Of a stretch of 5,032 bases of DNA, positions 1-5,032 are shown one piece after another. The stretch comes from Desulfobacterales bacterium (GTDB lineage: Bacteria; Desulfobacterota; Desulfobacteria; Desulfobacterales; Desulfosalsimonadaceae). A program made the translations under genes and the position numbers. The notes under the pieces are model-generated. The model worked only from the letters and a program-made list of their open reading frames with translations. It had not been told where the DNA came from and did no database searches. The first letter of the stretch is position 1, and every line of letters starts with the position of its first letter. The stretch is from contig JAGYOT010000181.1 of NCBI GenBank assembly GCA_018399455.1, positions 1 to 5,032 on the forward strand, given 5' to 3'.

Positions 1-816
1 GAGGGCTTCCGGGCGGTGGGCAGGAAAGAGTTCGCCCATTTTAATTTTCTTCGCCGTATGACCCGGCTGATCCCCGGCTACGCGGCCACTTACAGGCAGG
101 CCGACTGTATACTGGCGGGCTCGAAATACACGCAGGCCCACATTTCGCGGATGTTCGGCGTCGGCACGGAAAAAATCCCCTTAGTCCATGAAAACGGGGT
201 CAGCGCCGCCTTTATCCAAGCTCGGGAAGAAAGAAAAAGAAACCGCATCGAACTTCTGTTTACTGGAAGGCTGGTGCCCTACAAGGGAGCAGACATGGCC
301 ATTGAGGCGGTCTCGCTCCTGGAGCCGGCGGTGCGCGAAAATGTATGCCTCACCATTGTGGGCGACGGCCCGGAGCGTGGCGCGCTGGAGTCCTTGGCCG
401 CCTCCCTGGGCGTCGGACCCGCGATCCGGTTCACCGGCTGGGTGCCGCAGGCCGAAACCCGGCGTTACTATCGCCGCGCGGACCTGTTTTTTTTCCCGTC
501 CGTGCGTGAATTCGGGGGGGCTGTGGTGCTGGAGGCCATGGCCAGCGGCCTGCCCTGCATCGTGGCCGACCACGCCGGCCCGGGCGAGTATGTCACGGCC
601 GGGGCGGGGATAAAAATCAAGCCCCGCTCCAGGCGGTATCTGGTCTCCGGGCTGGCGGCAGCGGTTACAGATTGTTACAGCCACCCGGAGAAGATGAAGA
701 AAATGTCCGCAGCCGCGCTGGCCAGGGCGCTGGGTTTTGAGTGGAACAGGAAAGCCGAACAACTCGTCACCATTTATGAAAGCCTTATCGCGGGGAACGC
801 AGCGCCATGCAATTGA
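1..816 (+). CDS. GT4-family glycosyltransferase, C-terminal part (5' end outside window)
   Basis: The frame is open from base 1 and stops at 814-816, giving 271 visible residues. GT4 enzymes are usually about 370-400 residues, so roughly 100-130 N-terminal residues (most of the acceptor-binding Rossmann domain) lie upstream. Visible residues show the donor-binding half of a GT-B fold: GRLVPYKG at 89-96 (R90 and K95 are the usual donor phosphate contacts), IVGDGPERGALE at 119-130, FTGWVP at 144-149, and the EX7E motif with E170 and E178 in REFGGAVVLEAMASGLP. This family transfers a sugar from a nucleotide-sugar donor with retention of configuration, in the cytoplasm at the inner membrane face. 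In this operon it probably extends the lipid-linked repeat unit; donor and acceptor cannot be read from sequence. A GTG at 16 is in frame, but the sequence before it is also open and the domain is incomplete, so that is not the start. The gene overlaps the next by 10 bases. Confidence 0.93.
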   Translation, partial: EGFRAVGRKEFAHFNFLRRMTRLIPGYAATYRQADCILAGSKYTQAHISRMFGVGTEKIPLVHENGVSAAFIQAREERKRNRIELLFTGRLVPYKGADMAIEAVSLLEPAVRENVCLTIVGDGPERGALESLAASLGVGPAIRFTGWVPQAETRRYYRRADLFFFPSVREFGGAVVLEAMASGLPCIVADHAGPGEYVTAGAGIKIKPRSRRYLVSGLAAAVTDCYSHPEKMKKMSAAALARALGFEWNRKAEQLVTIYESLIAGNAAPCN

Positions 817-2357
817 GCCGGTATTCTGTCACAGCGGCCTGGCTTTTAGCCGTTATGGCCGCAACCTTTAATGCAGGCACGGCCCTGGCGGCGGAGGCAT
901 CCTTGCCGTACTTTAGGCCTATACTTGGTATAAATCTTGCTTCACCCAGTTACTGGTCTTCTGAGACCGTATTCGTGGACCTTTTCAAACAGTCCCAGCC
1001 GTGGCAGGCCCAGAGGAAAGACACTGGTTACGGCCGGGGCGGGCCGCTCATGCTGAACGAAACGGGCTGGGTGCGGTTTCTGGATGCGGGCCAGTTTGCA
1101 GACAGCCTCATGTGCCGGGTCAAGGGCCGATATCCGGGAGGTGTTTACACCTGCCGATACGAGGGGCGGGGAAAAATCGGGCTGGGCTTTGACGCCCGCG
1201 CCATTCACATTTCGCCCGGCAAAATCCGGTTCATGGTCACACCTTCTGAGAACGGCATGGTCCTGAGGCTCCGGAAGACGGACCCGGCAGACCCGGTCCG
1301 CGATATCCGGGTGCTGATGCCAGGCTTCTCCGGACATGCGGATCGCGTATTTCATCCGGTGTTCCTGGCGCAATGGAAACCGTTCAGCGTTATCCGCTTC
1401 ATGGACTGGATGCGCACCAACAATTCGGTTGTCGTGACCTGGGCGGACAGGCCGGTGCCCGGCATGCAGACCCAGGCGGGCCCGCGAGGGGTGGCGCTGG
1501 AATACATGATCGAACTGGCCAACCGCCTGCATGCCGACCCATGGTTCTGCATGCCGCACGGGGCGAACGACGAATACATCCGGAAGTTTGCACGGATGGT
1601 GAAAAAGGCGCTTTCCCCGGATTTGACGGTCTATGTCGAGTATAGCAACGAAGCGTGGAACAACCGGTTCGGGCAGGCCAAGTACTGCATGCGCCGGGGC
1701 CTCTCCCTGGGCCTTTCCCATGACCGGTTCGAGGCGGGGATGCGCTACTATGCCCGGCGGGCCGCACAGGTCTTTGAGATGTGGGAGACAGTGTTCGGCG
1801 ACCCGGCTCGCGTTGTCTGCGTGCTCGGTACCCAGTTCGTACGTCCGGCGGTTTCCCGGATGATTTTATCCGACCCCGAGGTTGCGGTATATGCGGACGC
1901 CCTGGCGGTGGCGCCCTATTTCGGACAGTCCCTGGGACTGCCGGCAAACGCCTGTAAAACGGAGAAAATGACGGTAGCCGAGATCCTGGACGCCTGCCGG
2001 GAAGATATTGAGGCCCATCGCCGGCTCATTGAAGAACAGCGGCGGATCGCCGAAGGACACGGCTTGGCGCTTATCGGCTACGAGGGCGGGCAGCACCTGG
2101 CCGGGGTCAGCGGCATAGAAAACCGGCCCGCACTGGTCCACCTGTTTAAAGAGGCCAACCGCCATCACCGGATGAAGGCGTTATACGAGTCGTACCTCAG
2201 GGGATGGCAAAACGCCGGAGGCGGGCTGATGTGCCTTTTTTCCTCAACAGGCATCTACAGCAAGTGGGGATGCTGGGGGCTCCTGGAGTATACCGGGCAG
2301 CCGGCGGAAGCGGCGCCCAAGTATGAGGCGGCCCTGAACTTTATTGAAACCAACTGA
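807..2357 (+). CDS. exported glycoside-hydrolase-like protein (clan GH-A-type TIM barrel) of a polysaccharide operon
   Basis: The product has 516 residues. The N-terminus is a Sec signal peptide: R5, a hydrophobic core at about 9-23, and an AxA site (A26-L-A28) with likely cleavage after A28, so the mature protein is periplasmic or secreted. Residues about 38-172 look like a beta-rich domain (GINLASPSYWSS, YPGGVYTCRYEG, ending near VLMPGFSG). From about 180 on, a TIM-barrel-like pattern follows: RFMDWMRTNN at 197-206, DPWFCMPHGAND at 244-255, VYVEYSNEAWNNRF at 275-288, GYEGGQH at 424-430. N281-E282 fits the Asn-Glu acid/base of clan GH-A and E426 fits the strand-7 nucleophile; these assignments are inference. 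Similar proteins are often annotated as cellulase-like or cellulose-binding. A role in trimming, releasing or remodelling the exopolysaccharide is likely, but the substrate is unknown. It has nine cysteines after the signal peptide, so disulfides are possible. The ATG lies inside the previous gene's end, with a weak GGGGA at 792-796 ten bases upstream. Confidence 0.85.
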   Translation: MQLSRYSVTAAWLLAVMAATFNAGTALAAEASLPYFRPILGINLASPSYWSSETVFVDLFKQSQPWQAQRKDTGYGRGGPLMLNETGWVRFLDAGQFADSLMCRVKGRYPGGVYTCRYEGRGKIGLGFDARAIHISPGKIRFMVTPSENGMVLRLRKTDPADPVRDIRVLMPGFSGHADRVFHPVFLAQWKPFSVIRFMDWMRTNNSVVVTWADRPVPGMQTQAGPRGVALEYMIELANRLHADPWFCMPHGANDEYIRKFARMVKKALSPDLTVYVEYSNEAWNNRFGQAKYCMRRGLSLGLSHDRFEAGMRYYARRAAQVFEMWETVFGDPARVVCVLGTQFVRPAVSRMILSDPEVAVYADALAVAPYFGQSLGLPANACKTEKMTVAEILDACREDIEAHRRLIEEQRRIAEGHGLALIGYEGGQHLAGVSGIENRPALVHLFKEANRHHRMKALYESYLRGWQNAGGGLMCLFSSTGIYSKWGCWGLLEYTGQPAEAAPKYEAALNFIETN

Positions 2358-2360
2358 TCC

Positions 2361-2365
2361 GGAGG
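2361..2365 (+). promoter_or_regulatory. ribosome binding site for the sugar transferase gene
   Basis: GGAGG sits nine bases before the ATG at 2375, within the 17-base gap after the hydrolase stop codon. It is the best Shine-Dalgarno match in the window and fixes the start of the downstream gene, which is the only one that does not overlap its neighbour. Confidence 0.8.
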
Positions 2366-2374
2366 CATCTGATC

Positions 2375-3142
2375 ATGACCGGGCAAAAAAACGAAAGCCA
2401 GGCCGGCAGCAGGCGGTACGTTGACCCGGACCTCATGGCCGCCCTTTACAGGAAATACTCAAAGGGCGGTGGCCGTATTGCCGGTTTCCGGCAGAAGTTC
2501 TGTTTTATGGTAAAAAAATATAGCTGGATCGCGGTAATCGGCTCCACCCGGTTTTTCAAGCGGCTTCTCGACGTTGTGGCCGCAGCGGCCATGCTGGTAC
2601 TGCTTCTACCGCTTTTTCTGCTTGTGGGCGCGGCCATCAAGGCTGAAAACCCGGGCCCCGTCTTTTACAGCCAGATCCGCGTGGGCAAATGGGGACGGCA
2701 CTTTCGGTTGTATAAATTCCGGTCCATGGTCGTGGGGGCGGATAAGCTGCGCCAGGAGCTGCAGGGCCGGGATGAGTCGGGCGGCGTGATCTTCAAGATT
2801 CGGAAAGATCCCCGCATAACACGGGTCGGCCGGGTTATCCGCAAACTTTCAATCGACGAACTGCCGCAGCTTTGGAACGTGCTGCGCGGGGATATGTCTC
2901 TTGTGGGGCCCCGGCCGCCGCTTCCCTCCGAGGTTGCCGAGTATCGGTATGCGGACCGGCGCAGGCTCGATGTCATCCCGGGCATTACCTGCATCTGGCA
3001 GGTAAGCGGAAGGAGCGAGATCGATTTTGAAGGCCAGGTGGAGCTGGATGTGCAGTATATTGAGAGCCAGTCCCTGTGGCAGGATATAAAGATCCTGGCA
3101 AAAACTGTGCCGGCTGTTTTGCTGGGCCGGGGGGCGTACTGA
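2375..3142 (+). CDS. polyprenyl-phosphate sugar phosphotransferase (initiating sugar transferase)
   Basis: A complete 255-residue member of the bacterial sugar transferase family (PglC/WcaJ-C-terminal-domain type). The family moves a sugar-1-phosphate from a nucleotide sugar onto undecaprenyl phosphate at the cytoplasmic face of the inner membrane, the first committed step of repeat-unit synthesis. Visible features: a hydrophobic stretch at about 66-88 containing P79, as in the re-entrant membrane helix of monotopic enzymes; NPGPVFYSQIRVGKWG at 92-107; LYKFRSM at 112-118; RKDPRITRVGRVIRKLSIDELPQLWNVL from 143, with the catalytic Asp-Glu pair at D161-E162; GDMSLVGPRPPLP at 172-184; and IPGITCIWQVSGRS at 201-214. 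It lacks the four-helix N-terminal bundle of WcaJ/GumD-type enzymes and instead has about 60 mostly polar, basic residues of unknown role. Which sugar is loaded cannot be told. The start is supported by GGAGG at 2361-2365. Its stop codon shares one base with the next start. Confidence 0.95.
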   Translation: MTGQKNESQAGSRRYVDPDLMAALYRKYSKGGGRIAGFRQKFCFMVKKYSWIAVIGSTRFFKRLLDVVAAAAMLVLLLPLFLLVGAAIKAENPGPVFYSQIRVGKWGRHFRLYKFRSMVVGADKLRQELQGRDESGGVIFKIRKDPRITRVGRVIRKLSIDELPQLWNVLRGDMSLVGPRPPLPSEVAEYRYADRRRLDVIPGITCIWQVSGRSEIDFEGQVELDVQYIESQSLWQDIKILAKTVPAVLLGRGAY

Positions 3143-4707
3143 TGGAGCCGTCTGTTGTGGCAATACTGGGCATCCCGGTCGATGACTACAGCCTGGATGA
3201 AACCGTTGAGACGATACTCAAGATGGTACAGGCTTATGCGATCGACGGCCGGCCCCGGCAGGTGGCTACGGTGAATGTGGACTTTATGGTCAACGCCCTG
3301 TCCTGGAAGAAGAAGCGCAGCCGCCACCCGGAACTGCTTCACATCCTGCGGCACGCTGATCTGGTAACAGCCGACGGCATGCCCATTGTATGGGCCAGCC
3401 GGCTGCTGGGAACCCCCCTCAAGGAGCGGGTGGCCGGCTCGGATCTTGTGCCGGCGCTTGCGCGTGCAGCGGCCGGGCGGGAGAAATCGGTTTATTTCCT
3501 GGGCGGCAGCCGTGACCTGGCCCGCCAGGCGGCCGAGGTCCTTGTCCGCAGGCATCCGGGCCTGGTGGTGGCTGGTACGGGCGCGCCCCTTGTGGAAATT
3601 GAAGGCGAATCGCTAATGGAGGCGGAGGCCTCGGACGCGGAAATCGTGGAGTCGATCAACGGCTCGGGGGCCGATATCCTGCTTATCGGGTTTGGCAACC
3701 CCAAGCAGGAGCTCTGGTTTCACCGGAACCGCTACCGCTTGAAGGTGCCGGTATCCATCGGGGTGGGAGGAACATTTGCGTTTATCACGGGCGACGTGGC
3801 GCGTGCGCCCGCATGGATGCAGCACAACGGTCTCGAATGGATCTTTCGGATCGTTCAGGACCCGAAGCGGCTCTGGAAGCGCTACTTCATCGGTTTTTTC
3901 AAGTTCAGCGTCCTGCTCCTGCCGGTCCTTGTCTATGCCCGGTATCACAAGGCAAAGTATAACCTGGTGAACCGGCTCTTTAGAGGCTGGCTCCCGGGGG
4001 AGGCATATCAGGACAAACCCGGGCCCGCCGGCGGCATTGAAAGGATCCGCATGCCGGGCCGGCTTGACGGCGCATACGCTAACCCGGCCGCCCGGGATAT
4101 GATGGCACGCGTCAGCCGGGCCCGCCACGTGATCCTGGATTTCTCCGATACCCGGTTCATGGACTCAAGCGGCCTGGGCCTGCTCATCCGGATTTTCAAA
4201 AAGCGGCATGAAACCGGAAACGCCCGTCCCTACCTGCTGGGGCTCAACCGCAACCTTATCCACATGCTCAAGGTGAGCCGTATCTGGGATATGGTGCACA
4301 CCCATGCCTATGATCATATCAATGACATATGGTCGGCAATTCGGGCCGGGAGCAAAACCGTGCCGCTTGAACTGGTTATCGGGCACGGCCCGGGTGAGGC
4401 CTACCTCTACCTTGTCGGCCGCCTGGATGCAGCGGCAATGGCGGGGGTTGATACAAAACGGCTCTTTGAGTCCCTCTCCGGGCGCAATTGCCTGGTGGAC
4501 CTGGAGGCAACAGAGTTCGTGGATTCCGGGGGGCTGGGATTTTTTTTAAAGCTCCAAAAGCTTGTCAACAGCCATGGCAAGGCCCTGGTGCTCTATCATG
4601 TGCCCGCACCCGTCCGGCAGCTTTTTCGGATTACCAGGCTGGAGGCGCTTTTTTTAGTTGAACCGGATGCCGCATCCGCCAGAAAACGGATCGAGGCGCT
4701 TTCATGA
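3142..4707 (+). CDS. WecG/TagA/CpsF (GT26) glycosyltransferase fused to two C-terminal STAS domains
   Basis: The product has 521 residues. Residues about 5-250 form a GT26 domain: ATVNVDFMVNAL at 42-53 (T43 aligns with the active-site Thr of TagA), TADGMPIVWASRLLG at 76-90 (D78 matches the proposed catalytic Asp), ERVAGSDL at 95-102, VYFLGGS at 117-123, GFGNPKQELW at 183-192, and RAPAWMQHNGLEW at 221-233 leading into the C-terminal membrane-binding region. GT26 enzymes add the second sugar to a lipid-PP-sugar acceptor. A hydrophobic stretch at 252-267 follows, then a Gly/Pro-rich linker (about 285-300). STAS domain 1 spans about 298-400 (GRLDG; LDFSDTRFMDSSGLG with D341-S342). STAS domain 2 spans about 408-520 (GRLDA; VDLEATEFVDSGGLG with D461-S462). 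STAS domains act in anti-sigma partner switching through phosphorylation of the Ser after this Asp. The fusion is unusual for GT26, which normally ends near residue 250. The start at 3142 is chosen because TGATG couples it to the upstream stop and the family begins near VVAILGIPV; an in-frame GTG at 3076 would only add residues overlapping the sugar transferase. Confidence 0.93.
   Translation: MEPSVVAILGIPVDDYSLDETVETILKMVQAYAIDGRPRQVATVNVDFMVNALSWKKKRSRHPELLHILRHADLVTADGMPIVWASRLLGTPLKERVAGSDLVPALARAAAGREKSVYFLGGSRDLARQAAEVLVRRHPGLVVAGTGAPLVEIEGESLMEAEASDAEIVESINGSGADILLIGFGNPKQELWFHRNRYRLKVPVSIGVGGTFAFITGDVARAPAWMQHNGLEWIFRIVQDPKRLWKRYFIGFFKFSVLLLPVLVYARYHKAKYNLVNRLFRGWLPGEAYQDKPGPAGGIERIRMPGRLDGAYANPAARDMMARVSRARHVILDFSDTRFMDSSGLGLLIRIFKKRHETGNARPYLLGLNRNLIHMLKVSRIWDMVHTHAYDHINDIWSAIRAGSKTVPLELVIGHGPGEAYLYLVGRLDAAAMAGVDTKRLFESLSGRNCLVDLEATEFVDSGGLGFFLKLQKLVNSHGKALVLYHVPAPVRQLFRITRLEALFLVEPDAASARKRIEALS
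4693..4696 (+). promoter_or_regulatory. ribosome binding site for the nucleotidyltransferase-like gene
   Basis: GAGG lies seven bases before the ATG at 4704, inside the last codons of the GT26-STAS gene. With the ATGA stop/start overlap it supports translational coupling of the two genes and fixes the start of the last one. Confidence 0.6.
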
Positions 4708-5032
4708 AGGCTGTTATCTATTCTCCGACCCGGGATGATGCCTTTTCTCCCCTGACCGATGAAATGTCCGAACTGCTTTTGCCGGTGGCGGACAAGCCCG
4801 TTGTGGTCCACCTGATCGAGCTGCTGGTCCGCCACGGCATAAGCGAGATTATTATCATGGTCAGGCGGCATCCTTATGGGGTGGAACGCTTTCTGGAAGA
4901 CGGCCGGCGCTGGGGGGCGGCCGTCACCTACAGCCTGGAGGGTGCATTCAAAGGGCTTGTCCCCTCGCTGTCCCGCGTGCGCTCAAAACTGGATGCGCCC
5001 TTTATCGGGCTGCCGGCAAATATCGTGACAGA
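4704..5032 (+). CDS. nucleotidyltransferase-fold protein with degenerate active site (partial, runs off window)
   Basis: The frame is open from ATG 4704 to the window end, giving 109 complete codons. It aligns without gaps to the N-terminus of sugar-1-phosphate nucleotidyltransferases (RmlA, GDP-mannose pyrophosphorylase and GlmU-like): MKAVI at 1-5, PLTDE at 16-20, LLPVADKPVVVHLIELL at 25-41, HGISEIIIMV at 44-53, RRWGAAVTY at 68-76 and PFIGL at 99-103. The catalytic signatures are gone. The usual GGxGTRL loop reads P8-T-R-D-D-A-F14; the PKP lysine is E23 (S22-E23-L24); the LGTAGAL nucleotide loop reads K83-G-L-V-P-S-L89; and the metal-binding LNGD reads L103-P-A-N106. An active enzyme of this family would activate a sugar phosphate to an NDP-sugar; this one is probably not active that way and may have a structural, binding or regulatory role. 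What follows the missing C-terminus is unknown. It overlaps the GT26-STAS gene by four bases (ATGA). Confidence 0.85.
   Translation, partial: MKAVIYSPTRDDAFSPLTDEMSELLLPVADKPVVVHLIELLVRHGISEIIIMVRRHPYGVERFLEDGRRWGAAVTYSLEGAFKGLVPSLSRVRSKLDAPFIGLPANIVT

Noticed and set aside
16..18. GTG as the start of the first gene
   Set aside because: The frame is open back to base 1 and the N-terminal half of the GT-B fold is missing, so the true start is outside the window.
903..934. Promoter-like TTGCCG ... TATAAA inside the hydrolase gene
   Set aside because: The spacer is 20 bases, the -35 match is poor, and it lies within coding sequence just after the signal peptide with no downstream gene start to serve.
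3076..3141. Upstream GTG start for the GT26-STAS gene
   Set aside because: It would add 22 residues overlapping the end of the sugar transferase, with no family similarity. The ATG at 3142 overlaps the stop codon (TGATG) and puts the protein start where the family starts.
2665..3555. Long open frame of 296 codons on the minus strand across the sugar transferase/GT26 junction
   Set aside because: It lies antisense to two well-supported genes, has a low-complexity Arg/Pro/Ser-rich translation with no family features, and such frames are common in GC-rich coding DNA. The same applies to minus-strand frames at 942-1721, 1399-1947, 181-762 and 3613-4128.
4363..4701. Second STAS domain regarded as non-phosphorylatable because it reads DSGG instead of DSSG
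   Set aside because: The acceptor in SpoIIAA and RsbV is the first Ser after Asp, which is retained here as S462, so loss of the second Ser does not remove the site.
4704..5032. Calling the last gene a working mannose-1-phosphate guanylyltransferase or RmlA
   Set aside because: The overall alignment is good, but the Gly-rich loop, PKP lysine and NGD metal ligand are all absent, so a functional enzyme name would mislead.

Overview
The window is a GC-rich piece of bacterial DNA filled edge to edge by one co-directional (+ strand) gene cluster for making a cell-surface or secreted polysaccharide. Five genes are present, and the first and last are cut by the window ends. Junctions are a 10-base overlap, a 17-base gap, a 1-base overlap (TGATG) and a 4-base overlap (ATGA), so this is the interior of a translationally coupled operon. 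There is no intergenic space for a promoter, terminator or RNA gene, and I saw no IS element, CRISPR array or tRNA. GC-rich codon use, a Sec signal peptide and a Gram-negative-style set of exopolysaccharide genes suggest a proteobacterium or relative, perhaps a deltaproteobacterium/Desulfobacterota. That placement is inference from style, not proof.

Layout: (1) 1-816, C-terminal two thirds of a GT4-type retaining glycosyltransferase; (2) 807-2357, an exported protein with an N-terminal beta-rich region and a TIM-barrel-like glycoside hydrolase domain (clan GH-A style, candidate catalytic E282 and E426); (3) 2375-3142, a polyprenyl-phosphate sugar phosphotransferase that would start repeat-unit assembly; (4) 3142-4707, a WecG/TagA/CpsF (GT26) glycosyltransferase fused to two C-terminal STAS (anti-sigma-factor-antagonist-like) domains; (5) 4704-end, a protein that aligns without gaps to the N-terminus of sugar-phosphate nucleotidyltransferases but has lost essentially all catalytic signature residues.

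How they may work together: gene 3 loads the first sugar phosphate onto the lipid carrier, the GT26 domain of gene 4 probably adds the second sugar (as GumD and GumM do in xanthan synthesis), the GT4 enzyme adds a later one, and the exported hydrolase trims or remodels the polymer outside the cytoplasm. The unusual part is genes 4 and 5. A glycosyltransferase carrying tandem STAS modules with intact phospho-acceptor serines, translationally coupled to an apparent pseudo-nucleotidyltransferase, suggests partner-switching (kinase/phosphatase) control acting directly on a polysaccharide enzyme rather than on a sigma factor. That idea is inference; the domain fusion and the lost motifs are visible in the sequence.
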